NCBI GenBank assembly: GCA_964036045.1
Contig: OZ038392.1
Coordinates: 31,313,087-31,377,086 of the forward strand
Direction of reading: 5' to 3'
DNA from: Eutreptiella sp. 'Long Island Sound 2002'
Lineage: Eukaryota > Euglenozoa > Euglenophyceae > Eutreptiales > Eutreptiaceae
Length of the DNA stretch: 64,000 bases
The notes under the pieces were generated by a model that was given only the letters and a program-made list of their open reading frames with translations, did no database searches and was not told where the DNA came from. A program made the translations under genes and the position numbers. Of this stretch, positions 43,541 through 53,890 are shown piece by piece; position 1 is the first letter of the stretch; every line of letters begins with the position of its first letter.

Positions 43541-43744
43541 GTTGTGTTCCGCAAGCAGGAACAGCAGAGCGAGGGAGGGAGTGACACACACGATGGAACA
43601 CGGGGAGCGGGGGTGAGGAAGAGACCAGACGTGCCACAACTCTCTGCCAGGCAGACGTCATTGGGAACTGCTGCGGACCCTCGTGAGTTGCGGTCCCGAC
43701 AGAAGCGGGCTGCTGACAAATTCCGTTCCCTAGCCGGACCTTAA

Positions 43745-44030
43745 CGGGGTGGGGGGGGGGTGGGGGGGGGCAAGGGGAATTTTCGTCGTTGAGAAAAGTG
43801 GCGAAAATTTCCCCCCACGGCGAAATTTTCGCGGCGTGTCAAACAACTTCGCTGCGAATTCAGATGCAAGTGAGTACTGTCAGTTTGGACATATGCACCA
43901 GGAAATAACAGGAACCATTCAGAGCCCACCAGGAAATCACAGCAAGCTTCGGGATTCCTGGAGGTGGCGAAAATTTCCCCTTCCGAAGTTATCCCCGTCG
44001 ACATCGTCCCCTGGCAACCCCCCCTCCCCC
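43745..44030. mobile_element. Probable copy of the AAATTTCGC/poly-G element in OSCA intron 1
   Basis: It begins with long G-runs (43749-43768), has GGCGAAAATTTCCC and GCGAAATTTTCGCGG words near the left, GGTGGCGAAAATTTCCCC near 43965, and ends in C-runs. It resembles the 5658-5897 insertion in words and in G/C-run termini. Boundaries are approximate. Confidence 0.35.
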
Positions 44031-44052
44031 CTGCAGTGGCATGCCTAGCAGG

Positions 44053-44220
44053 GATGCAGGCACGCAGGCACGGGTGCAGGCACGCAGGCACGGGTGCAGG
44101 CAGGCAGGCAGGCGGGCAGGCGGGCGGGACCGGGATTGGGGTTGGGGTTGCAGTTGGGGTTGGGGTTGCGGCTCTCCTGGGGGTTGGGATATTGGTTGGG
44201 GTTCGGATGTTGGTTGGAGC
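44053..44220. repeat. GCAGGCAC microsatellite followed by TTGGGG-type repeats
   Basis: Tandem GCACGCAGGCACGGGTGCAG, then GCAGGCAG, then a GGGGTT-like tract to about 44210. It lies in OSCA intron 1. Confidence 0.75.
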
Positions 44221-44495
44221 TGAGGTTGGCAGACGTCAATGGGCATCGTGGCATTTTGTTCCATCTTTTTGGGGCACTGGAGGGCTTTTGGGGGGTGGAA
44301 TGATTTTCCAAAGCTCGGGTGGAGGGTTGCATTGCGGACCCCTTCTCTCAACATGGCTTTTGTATACGTGTACACGTGTACACGCACAAATACGTCTTCA
44401 ATACGCGTATGTGCGCATGGGAAGTCGGGTTTTCACCTCGGGGCGGGGGGGTGTCGGTAGAGCCCCCCCAAAATTGGGGGGGGGGGGGCTCGGAA

Positions 44496-44757
44496 AAAAG
44501 GCCTCAATTGACAGGACGATTGATAAGTTATTATGAACCGTGGTGCCGAAGGCGCCGAAATTTTTTTGAGCATTGAAAATGGTCAATTTTTTCACCAAAT
44601 ACGTGGCAAATGATGTCTTTTCTGAACCCCCTTGACGCGCTGATTCCAAAAATACCATTTTCGTTTTTTGCCGAATTTGGGGTCCGGGTCACCTCCGGGG
44701 CCCGGGGGTCAGTCGCGGTAGGATTTTTGGGGCTCCCGTCAATTGGGCTTTTTTTGG
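44496..44757. mobile_element. Possible 260-bp MITE in OSCA intron 1
   Basis: The left AAAGGCCTCAATTGACAGGA and right CCCGTCAATTGGGCTTTT are imperfect inverted repeats of about 19 bp. No ORF. Target duplication unclear. Confidence 0.3.
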
Positions 44758-44851
44758 GGGGGGTCTAGCCAGAGGGCGGTATCGACCCCAGCCCCCCCCC
44801 CCCCCCCGCTCCGGAGACGAAAGCCCGCCCACCCCTGCCCTCCTCCCGCAG

Positions 44852-45234
44852 GACTGGACTGCCTGACTCTCGTGCGATGGGCGGAGTTCGGGTGCAAAGT
44901 GGCGTTGGTTGGGTGCGTCAACGCGGCGTACCTGCTGCCGCTCTACCGCACGGTGCCGGACCCGAACCCCCGGGTCAACGACGAGTTCCAGCGGTGGACC
45001 CTCGGGCACCTCCCGGCCGCCGACCCCCGCCTCTGGGCCGCGCTGGCGGCGGCGTACTGCCTCTTCGGCGCGGCCCTGTGGCTGCTGCACCGCGAGTTCC
45101 GGTGGTACACGGCGCAGCGGCAGTTGGTCCTGAGCCGCTTTGCGGTGCAGAACTACACGGCCCTGGTCAGCGAGCTGCCGCTGCACCTGCAGTCCGTGGG
45201 GGCCGTGCGGGCGTATTTTGAGGCCTTGGCGCAG
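44852..45234 (+). CDS. OSCA/CSC1-like channel, exon 2 (TM1-TM2)
   Basis: After CTCCCGCAG it encodes LDCLTLVRWAEFGCKVALVG (TM1), LLPLYRTVPDPNPRVNDEF, then RLWAALAAAYCLFGAALWLL (TM2), HREFRWYTAQRQ and SRFAVQNYTALVSELPLHL ending YFEALAQ. These match the family's N-terminal and first cytosolic region (EF..Y...R, Q..T.LV..LP). It ends CAG|GTGGGT in phase 0; an alternative donor GTGAGT at 45247 would add four residues. The GC content is much higher than in the flanking introns. Confidence 0.85.
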
Positions 45235-45609
45235 GTGGGTGTGCATGTGAGTGTCACGAAGGGGGGGTGGGGGGGTATCAGATGCGGTGCACAGGTACGG
45301 AACGGCGTGTCCAATGAACACTCTTGTTCCGTATTTTTTGAGGACTTGATTGTTCGCTGGACACGGGGGGGGAGGGGTACTGATGGCGCTGCTGCGAACC
45401 ATTGTGAGGCTTAGCCGGACACAATGCAAGGGCTTGGGCACCGGGGGGTGCATTTGCAGTGTGTGAGGACATCTGACATGATTCAGCTGGGTCCTGTGGG
45501 ATGGAGAATGGTGCTGTCGGGACTCCTCGCCCCAGGCTCCGAGAAGGTGTGGCAACAGGGGCCAGGCAAAAAGGCCGCTGCCCGGCCACAGGCTGGGCGC
45601 TGTGCAGCT

Positions 45610-45775
45610 GGTGCAGCCGGCTACCCCCGGGGTGTCCGGGGTTAGCCCCGGGGTGTATGGGGTTAGCCCCGGGCTGTCCGGGGCCAGCCCTGGTGAGTCC
45701 GGGGCTAGCCCTGGGGGGTCCGGGGCTGCCCCCGGGAAGTCCGCGGCTACCCCCGGGGTGTCCGGGGCACGCACT
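45610..45775. repeat. Minisatellite of about 24 bp in OSCA intron 2
   Basis: Units resemble GTCCGGGGCTAGCCCTGGGG with short spacers; about six diverged copies. The unit is rich in GGGG and CCCC and is partly palindromic. Confidence 0.75.
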
Positions 45776-46467
45776 GCCACCTCTGAAATCAGTCGTGATA
45801 CGTCATGTTTGCCGTGCCACCGCGTGACTCCTCTCCTGCCATCGTGGCCCTTGTTCCAGCTCTACTCCACCGTGCGGTGCACTCTCTCTCCTCGTAGCCG
45901 CTTCTCCAAGGGCCGAGTGCCGCACCCCAGGTGCGTCCCTCCCCCTTGCGCAGCCCCCTCCTATCCACAGTGGGCGCGTTGTCCTGCTACCAGCTCTGGC
46001 CAGGCGTCCACCTCGCCGTGGCAATCTTCCAGGCCGCTACGCGGAGAGTTACAACGGGGACTGCATTCGACGTATCCGCCACTCTGCGTGACACCTTGTG
46101 CAGGGGTATCGTGAGCCGTTTCCCGCGACGCTCCACCGGTGAGCCCCGCTCGCCTGAACGCCCTGTGGGTCGCAGCCCCGCGCATTGGCGCGGAGCTCCC
46201 CTTGCACCCCCGTCCTCGGGGGTCCTGGGACTCCAACCCGCTGATGCGCTCCCTCAGGCGGCCCCGTGTTGCTCTGCGCTCTCGCGCCATGGATTTTGTC
46301 TCTTTGCACCATGGCCACACTCGTGGCACACTATGCTTTTCTTTGGCGCCCGGTTCACTGGCTACCACCAGTGCCATCCTGCGCTGCTCCCGTAACCCCT
46401 CTACCACATCCCTTCCTCTGTGTCTCGCGGCCACAGGCCACCCGCTCCTTTCTCGCTGCAGTGTACC

Positions 46468-48180
46468 ATGTCCGAGCACTCCTCACCGTCCCAAGACTCT
46501 CCCTCCCCAACTCCCGAAGCCACTCGGGGCGGAGCCCTCCGCCGGGGGCCATTCCCCATGTTCCTGATGGAAATTGCCCAGTCTAACGACACTGACCGGT
46601 TGCTGCGGAGCCTGGACGCACATGTGATGCTGAAGGACGACGCGTTGGAGGCGGCGGACGCGGCCGTACGGGCCCCCGACCCCGCCCTATCCAACTTGTG
46701 TGATGCCCGGCGCTGGATAGCAGTGGGTGGTACCATCCAAGCTATTACCGCCGTGACAGGAGCTTGGACACCCAGCGGGCTCCTACTTACGGCTACCGTC
46801 ACGGTCACCACGGGCCCATCAGAGGTGAAGATTATCGAGCACGTCCCCCTGGCGCTTGCGCAAGGTGGCCCCCTACTCGAGTATGTCTCCAAGGACCCGG
46901 ACACCCTCACCGCCGCCTTGATCACCAGGTGGAGCCCCGGGCACTCCCCAATATCGGCTGCCCGCCTCCGGCACATCGTGTTCCGCAACCTCTACTCCCC
47001 CCGGGAGAAGGCCCCGCCCACCGACACCCTGGCAGCCCCTCCACCGCAACGTGACCCCGCCCTCGCCGAATACGCCACCGCCGTCAGTCATGGCGTCCTC
47101 TCATGGGGCAACCACCTGGCTACCACTGGCCTTCGCCTTTCCCTGTTCCCCCCCCGTGACACGCCTTGCCCCTTCTGTCTCCATCCCGCCCCTGGTGACC
47201 ACGTCCTGTCCCGCCCGCTTGACTCTCTGCTCCGCGCCCACTACCATCGGTGGATTGCAGCCCAACTCTCCCAACGGTGTCATGCCTGGCGCCACTGTGC
47301 GTCCATGGTCTGGGGGGTCATCATCCTCCGGGGCAACGAGCCCTTCCTGCTGGCCGTTGACGGCTCCCCGGCCCACAACACTCTCCCTACCTATACCGTC
47401 AGGCGCCTTGGTGCTATCTCCTCACCGCACCGGGATGCCCTCCAGCACAGGGGGCTGCGACCACCCAACCTACGTCGCCTCCTCTGCGACGTCGTGCTCA
47501 CCACCATCCTCCTACACAAGCGGCACGCGGTGCCCGTCCTGCCCCTCGCTGGCAACTACTCCCCCCAGAAGGGAGGCCCTGTGGACAAGTTCCTCGTTAT
47601 CGACCCTCCGCCAGAGTGGTACCACGTTGCCAACTGGTCCCCGACGCCTCGGGCTACCACGTGGCCGGCCTGGGACATCATCCTTAGCCTATGGTTGTCG
47701 GGAGACCACCTCCTGGCCCCCAACGTGAAATCCACCATGACCACCCGTCGAAGGCGGAGCCCATACCGAGTCCTTTTTGTACACCCCCTGCACAACCGGA
47801 TCCCGACGCACACGCGAGAAGAGATTGATTGGGGGGTACATGACAGTCTTAGCCGGCACGGGCTTGCCCCCCATTTCCGAGACCGGCGCCGCCTCTGGGC
47901 CATCCATTACGGTGGCGAAGGACGGAGCCTGGAGGCTGGCCTCTGTGGAGATGAGATCCCCTCTTGGTGTGCCGCACTGCATTCGGCCTTCTTGGCCATC
48001 CTTAATGCGGCTTCCCAGGGCACCCGCACAGTCTACAAGGACGTGCAGGTGGCTCTAGGTTGCCCCTCCCCGTGGCCCTGTGATCACGTCCTCGGCCTCG
48101 CGTGTCCGAATCGTTCCGGCACAGCGCTTAGTCGAGCCAGACTGCGTTCCTTGTCTGGTGACATTCTAAGTCGGGGGTGA
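46468..48180 (+). CDS. 570-aa unidentified ORF nested in OSCA intron 2
   Basis: Starts with ATG in a reasonable context (GTGTACCATGTCC) and runs 570 codons to TGA without interruption. A Ser/Pro-rich N-terminus is followed by MFLMEIAQSNDTDRLLRSLD, an Ala/Thr-rich region, then a possible zinc site CPFCLH with a further His at 245 (Cys234, Cys237, His239), then basic and Trp-containing stretches such as RRRRSPYRVLFVHPLHNR. The tail is SGTALSRARLRSLSGDILSR. Length, intactness and lack of introns indicate recent function. I recognise no family. It could be an ORF of a transposon inserted in the intron; no reverse transcriptase, DDE or YR motif is seen. Confidence 0.55.
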   Translation: MSEHSSPSQDSPSPTPEATRGGALRRGPFPMFLMEIAQSNDTDRLLRSLDAHVMLKDDALEAADAAVRAPDPALSNLCDARRWIAVGGTIQAITAVTGAWTPSGLLLTATVTVTTGPSEVKIIEHVPLALAQGGPLLEYVSKDPDTLTAALITRWSPGHSPISAARLRHIVFRNLYSPREKAPPTDTLAAPPPQRDPALAEYATAVSHGVLSWGNHLATTGLRLSLFPPRDTPCPFCLHPAPGDHVLSRPLDSLLRAHYHRWIAAQLSQRCHAWRHCASMVWGVIILRGNEPFLLAVDGSPAHNTLPTYTVRRLGAISSPHRDALQHRGLRPPNLRRLLCDVVLTTILLHKRHAVPVLPLAGNYSPQKGGPVDKFLVIDPPPEWYHVANWSPTPRATTWPAWDIILSLWLSGDHLLAPNVKSTMTTRRRRSPYRVLFVHPLHNRIPTHTREEIDWGVHDSLSRHGLAPHFRDRRRLWAIHYGGEGRSLEAGLCGDEIPSWCAALHSAFLAILNAASQGTRTVYKDVQVALGCPSPWPCDHVLGLACPNRSGTALSRARLRSLSGDILSRG

Positions 48181-48471
48181 TGCCCTGGGGAGACCCACGC
48201 CTTCACGTGCTGGACGACTCTGGGGCGCTGACTCGGGTGGATGTAGGGCCTTCGGACGGTTGGTGACAGGGACCCGGAGGCAGATCGGACCGTGGCGTTG
48301 TCGTACACCAGCGCTGGGACCCGGCCGGCCTGCTGGGAGGAGCGTCCTTAGGTGTGCGGCGAGATCCGTCTTGCTCTTGCGGAGGTAAGACGGAGGACTC
48401 CCCTGGCGGGTCTGCATGGGACCCCCGGGGGACGATGCTCAGGCCCATCGTCCATGGGACCGCGGCAGGCG

Positions 48472-48672
48472 CTCCTCCTCCTCCTCCTCCTCCTCCTCCT
48501 CCTCCTCCTCCTCCTCCTCCCACCCCTCCCACCCCACCCCACCCTACCCTACCCCATGCCACTCCACCCCACTCCACTCCACTCCATTCCACTTCAACCC
48601 ACTCCACCCCACTCCACTCCACTCCACTTCACCCCACTCCACCCCACTCCACTCCACTCCACTCCACTCCAA
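48472..48672. repeat. (CTC)n microsatellite and CCACT-rich tract
   Basis: About 16 CTC units (48472-48520), then irregular CCACTCCACTCCACC units to 48672, just before the polypyrimidine tract of OSCA exon 3. Confidence 0.9.
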
Positions 48673-48704
48673 TTCCCCGCCCCCCAATTTTCTTTTCTCC
48701 CAAG

Positions 48705-49292
48705 AGACCTCTTGCAGATGTGCGGCTGGTGGTGGACACTACGCCCTTGGAGCGGGCCCTGAACCGCCGCAGCGCCGTGGCCTCGAAGCTCAACGGCGCG
48801 CTCCAGCGACAGCGCACCGGCCCGGCATCGCAGCGGTGCTGCCGGACCGAGACGCCGCAGGCGATCCGGCTTTACACCGCGGAGCTGCACGACCTGGACG
48901 AGCGCGTCGCCGCATGTGTGGCGGACCTCAGAGCGCAGGCGGTCGCAGGCCCGGCGTCCAAGGCCTCGGGGCCGCTGCAGAGGGCCACCAGCTTCGCTCG
49001 AGAGGTCCCGATCGTCGGAGGCTGGGCCCCGGCGTCCGCCATCCGGTCCTGCGCCTTCGTGTCCTTCAGTACACTCCGCGACTGCAGCGTTGCGACGCAG
49101 AGTCTGATCACCGGCCGGCCCTTTGAGCTGCTGGTGGAGCCGGCGCCGCGGCCCGAGGGCGTGTACTGGGCCAACATCGGGATGAAGCACTGGCGCCGGC
49201 AGAGCGGGCGCGTCCTGAGCCTGTGCTTGACCCTGGCGCTGTGTCTGTTCTGGACCGTCCCGATGACGTTCGTGGCGGGCGTGACTGAAGCG
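48705..49292 (+). CDS. OSCA/CSC1-like channel, exon 3 (cytosolic domain and TM3)
   Basis: The acceptor TTTTCTTTTCTCCCAAG restores phase 0, whereas the nearby CTTGCAG would not. It encodes DVRLVVDTTPLERALNRR, a charged cytosolic segment with paired Cys and long helices, then RSCAFVSFSTLRDCSVATQS (the family's AFV.F......A), PEGVYWANIGMKHW (the family's ..V.W.N) and TM3 (LCLTLALCLFWTVPMTFVAGV). It ends GAAGCG|GTGTGC in phase 0, giving VTEA-ANLKRALPFL with exon 4, as in OSCA proteins. Confidence 0.85.
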
Positions 49293-49719
49293 GTGTGCGC
49301 CTGTTGTACCCTCCCTGTCCGCCCTCCTCCCCCTGGACCCTCGCGCTTGGCCTCTGCCTGTGGGCCTTCCTGCCTTGCAGCCTCCGTCTGCCCCCATCCC
49401 CTGCAAGCTGCCGAGGACAAGCCTCATTGGGCCTCGCACCAGAGCTGTCTCCCCAGTCCGCTTTGAAGGAATGGCTGCTGAGAAGTCGAGCTGGAGGCAC
49501 GTTGAGCCATGTAAACGGGTTTCATCGGAATTGTGGCTGCCATGCGACAGCCGTACGACTTTGTACGTGCTCGTCACTTTTTAGTTTTTGGAATTCAGTT
49601 TGGATTTTTTGGAATTTTGGAATTTGGAAAGAAAAATCCAAAAAGTTAGTTTTGGAGAGTTCAGTGCCAGCAGCATGTGCTCTTGCAGGCGTTGGGATGA
49701 CTGTGGCTGTTCACCTCAG

Positions 49720-50196
49720 GCAAATTTGAAGAGGGCGCTTCCGTTCCTCGAGAGCACTCCCAACGCACTTCTGGCCTTCATCGGCCCCCTCATTCTGGCG
49801 CTCTTTGTATTATTGCTGCCCCCCATCTTGACCCTCTTGGCCAAGATGGAGGGGCTGGTCTCCTACGCCGCTCTGATCACGTCCGTCTTCGTCAAACTCA
49901 CCCTGTTCATGATCCTCCAGACCTTCTTGGTCTCTGCAATCTCCGGAAGTTTGTTTCAGAGCCTGCGCCAGCTGACCATCTCCCCGTGGCCCACGGTGCA
50001 GAGCATCCTGTCCACCAACCTCCCGGCCCAGGCCGGCTTCTTCATCGGCTACGTGCTCCTCAAGGCCTTTGTCTTTGTGACCCTGGACCTTCTCCGCGTT
50101 TGGGAAGTGACTTTGGCCTGTCTGACGTCTGTTGGCTCAAAGGTCCCCCGCTCCCTGTCCCAGCTCTGTGATGCCGTGTGGTACTCTCCACTGCGG
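49720..50196 (+). CDS. OSCA/CSC1-like channel, exon 4 (TM4-TM6, pore region)
   Basis: After TTCACCTCAG it encodes ANLKRALPFLE, TM4 (LILALFVLLLPPILTLLAKM, then EG), TM5 with ITSVFVKLTLFMILQTFLVS, the FQSLRQLTISPWPTVQSIL loop, then LPAQAGFFIGYVLLKAFVFV (TM6). This is the most conserved part of the family and lines the ion path. A donor CTGCGG|GTGCGT at 50196/50197 is in phase 0, but the exact end is uncertain because the next exon was not placed. Confidence 0.88.
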
Positions 50197-53120
50197 GTGC
50201 GTGCAATCCCCTGTCCTGTAGCACTTGGCGGGGCAGCTTTGCCAGGCTAAGCTCCCGGGGGGGGGGGGGCGTGCCTGATCCGTGTATGCGACCCCCCCCC
50301 CCCCCCGGGGGGTTTTTGAAAGATGGTGGTCCCGGTGGTGTGACGTGCAGGACCATGTGGGGTTTTGCCTTTTGCCCTCCCTCAAGACTTTCTTCACAGC
50401 ACGACCGAGAAAGTGCTACTATCGCCTACGTACCTCCATACCCCTATAGCCCTGAAGCATGCATGCGGTGGTAGTGGGTCGTGCGCAACCCCCTTGCCCC
50501 CCCCCCCCCCAGCCCAACCCCCAATACCCCCCCCCCCCCCGGAGAGTTGTTGAAAGATAGCTGGCAGGTGGTTCGCAGCAGGACCGCCTCCGACCCCCCC
50601 CCCCCCCCTGAGCTGTCGGCCCAAATTTCAGCCACCACAAAGCAAGGGTGCAGGCCGTGGGCTGGTTCCCTGTTGGGGACCAGGAAATAGGGCAGCAGAC
50701 CTTTTGCTGCACCCCCACCCCCCCCAACAGAAGCGGGACCGAATGGGTGACTGGGACCGAATGGGTGACTGACCCGACGCAACCCGCCCCCCCCCTTTGG
50801 CCCCCGGCACGCCCTTTGCACCCTTGCTGCAGGCTGGCACATCGTGATCGAGATCCCTCCCCTCACGGAAGGGGGGAGGGCGCTGGAGCTCGAGAACTTT
50901 GGGATCTGGGACCCGCATGGTAACCCAGCAGGTGGTCCTCCTTTCCCAAACAAGTGGGGACAACGAGCAAATGAGCAAACAGGTAGACTCCCCCCCCCAT
51001 AGGACGAGGCTGCCCCCCTTCCCCTGCCCAGCCCCCCCCGCCCCCCAGGGGGGGAAATGGAGTCCGTGCCCTCTGGGCTTGGGTGGCTGTGAAGGGCTCA
51101 CAGCTAGACTGCTGTGAGTATCCCTCAGGCGACATGCCTAGGGAACCTCCAGGTGTGCGCGCCCCTCCAGCCTCAACACATCCACCTGCGCCAGCACAAC
51201 CCCTTGCACTCTAGTGCAGTTGTGGGTGACCCCTGGAGGCCGGTCGGCCGCCAGCCGACCCCTGCCCCCCCCCCCCCCCCAATGGAGAGGCCATTTGGGT
51301 GTGGTGCCCTCTGGGCCCCCTAGTCTACGCGGGCTGTAGCGCTGCAGCCTGTGCAGCGAGCACCGGTGGCACCCAGGGCAGGGAAGCACTCTCTGCGCCC
51401 TGGGGCCCCTCCACTTGCCCGGGGTACGCCCTCGGCCGTGGGGAGCCAGACCCAGCCCACGTGGCAGCAGCACCTGTGCCGAAGGCAGTCAAGGAGTGCG
51501 GGTCTGACCCCAGTTGTGCCACGTACCACCGCCTTCCTGTGCCAACGGGCAGCCGTGGAGCGGTTGGGTAGCTTTTCCTTGTGACGTGGAGATTGCGAGC
51601 CTTGGCCCACATCTCCCCCGGCGGGCTCAGTGTCAGGCTCTCTAGCCTCCCTGCCGGGGCCCGGAGCACCAAGCGCAAACTACGCTGCGCCATGTGCGCC
51701 AACACCGAACAACAATGGAGCAAGGAGGTGTGCCACAGCCCCCCCCCCCCAGACACACAAGGGCACATACACGCAGGCGCGGCGGCATCTCCCGCTAGCG
51801 AGCGCCACCGCGGGGTCTGGGGGCAGTCAACAGTCCGGTAGGCCTTGTGACCGGACACCCAGGTGCGGCCGCCCAGTCGGGTCCTGTAGGGAAGGCGGTG
51901 CGGACCGTGGGTTGGCGACCAGGTGAGGCCTTGACCCAACCCCCCCCCCCCCCCCCGGGGGCTTCAGCTCACCAAGGCCTTGGAGGGAACGAGTTCGTGA
52001 CATCGACGGTTTAGTTCGACCTTGCAAGAACAATCTTGGAACGGCATCCTGATTTCAGTGTCACGGTCTGATCGTCTATAGAATTTGAACGATTCAGACA
52101 TGGACTGTCGTTGGCTTGTTAACCAAGGAAGCGGTTGAACATCGTGAGCGGAGCCCCACCGTACAGACGTGATGGGGCCTATACACTGGACAGTGGGGAG
52201 GTCTGCCCGAGGAGGTCTCACTCCTGCAGCTCCTCGGGCGAAGAGTGGAGCCTACGGGTGGAATGATGAGTTTGGAGGCTGGCTGGCGAGAATCCTCTGG
52301 CTTAGTGCCTGGGGACAGGCGTGTGGCCCTGGGTACAACCTCCCTCCATAAAATGCACAATGTCGGGCCTCCTCATGCAACGTAGGGGTCCTTGACAATG
52401 GCATGTCACGCTTGTGAAGCAACTAGCCCACTCGTTGTGTCGCAAGGCCATGCTGACTAGCGCCTTGCACAGGCGTGTACTGGGGGATGGTCGCGAGCCC
52501 CCGTGTTTGTCTGTTTGGCGGCCCCGGCGGGGGTGGGAGCGGTTGTGCAACCTGTCCTGGATCTCAGTATAGCCCTTGGCCAGGACCATGAACTCGCGCG
52601 TGCGTGTGCGTGAGTGTGTGAGTGAGTGTGTGCGCGCGTGCCCAATATTTATCGGTGTTAGCATGTACCTTCGAGTCCAATGCGGGGAGCTCATCTTGAG
52701 AATCGGAGTGTGGCCCCGCATGGAAGTAGCCGCCATGGTTGGCAATGACGACTTGCGAAGGTGTGTTGGGGGAGGGGGGGTAGCAAAGCAATGCACTGGC
52801 AAAGTGGTGGTGGGCTTCACATCAGCAAGTCGACAGTGGTCAGTTGGGTCGGGATGGGTTGGGTTTGGGAGTGTGTCTACTGCACAGCTCTTGGCGCACT
52901 CTGCAGTGTGTTGCTACCTTCATGGACAAACTGGCCTGTCACCCCATCTAGGCCCCCATCATGGGGAGGTCCTTTTCGCCAGAAGGTCTATGACTTGCAC
53001 TGCTTTCACGGTTGTATTTGTGCATATGCTGGAATGCCCTATTTTGTTTTTAACCCCCCGCCCCCACTTGTGTGTACCAGTATTTGTGTACTCAAAATGC
53101 TCAGACTTCCAGTGCCTCCA

Positions 53121-53890
53121 GCAAGCCCACCTTGCAGAGCATGGCTCATGACAACAGACTGAAATATGTTTTGCCTGAATCCATACAAATGGACGGACTC
53201 ATAGGCCTAAAAAACAATAGATTTATTTTGTTCAGCCATTTCGGTTGTTTTCAGAGGGCGGTAGATTTATTACTTTTGCTCCTTTACAGGGCACCTGGAC
53301 CCAAATATGTGGGCCCTAATTCGTACTGCATGGCCCCCCATGGGTTTGCATGTACTTCACCAAATGATGACCTAAGCCTGGCCCACAACCCCAGGGGCCG
53401 TGAGCCCATGCCCGGTTTCGAAAACGGTCTGGACGTGGCCACGTCTTCACCTGCAGGGGCTGGCTTGGGGTACCCAGAGATAGGACCCGGGACGAGGGGT
53501 TCAGCAAGCAAGCCCACCTTGCAGAGCATGGCTCATGACAACAGACTGAAATATGTTTTGCCTGAATCCATACAAATGGACGGACTCATAGGCCTAAAAA
53601 ACAATAGATTTATTTTGTTCAGCCATTTCGGTTGTTTTCAGAGGGCGGTAGATTTATTACTTTTGCTCCTTTACAGGGCACCTGGACCCAAATATGTGGG
53701 CCCTAATTCGTACTGCATGGCCCCCCATGGGTTTGCATGTACTTCACCAAATGATGACCTAAGCCTGGCCCACAACCCCAGGGGCCGTGAGCCCATGCCC
53801 GGTTTCGAAAACGGTCTGGACGTGGCCACGTCTTCACCTGCAGGGGCTGGCTTGGGGTACCCAGAGATAGGACCCGGGACGAGGGGTTCA
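53121..53890. repeat. 387-bp tandem duplication, copies identical by eye
   Basis: 53121-53503 and 53508-53890 read the same throughout, joined by GCAA. The period 387 is divisible by 3, so one frame (53072-53908) stays open across both copies; no domain is seen in it. It lies in the OSCA intron. Confidence 0.9.

Noticed and set aside
48594-49577. 327-codon minus-strand ORF opposite OSCA exon 3
   Set aside because: Shadow of the GC-rich exon; the plus frame matches the channel family and splices in phase.
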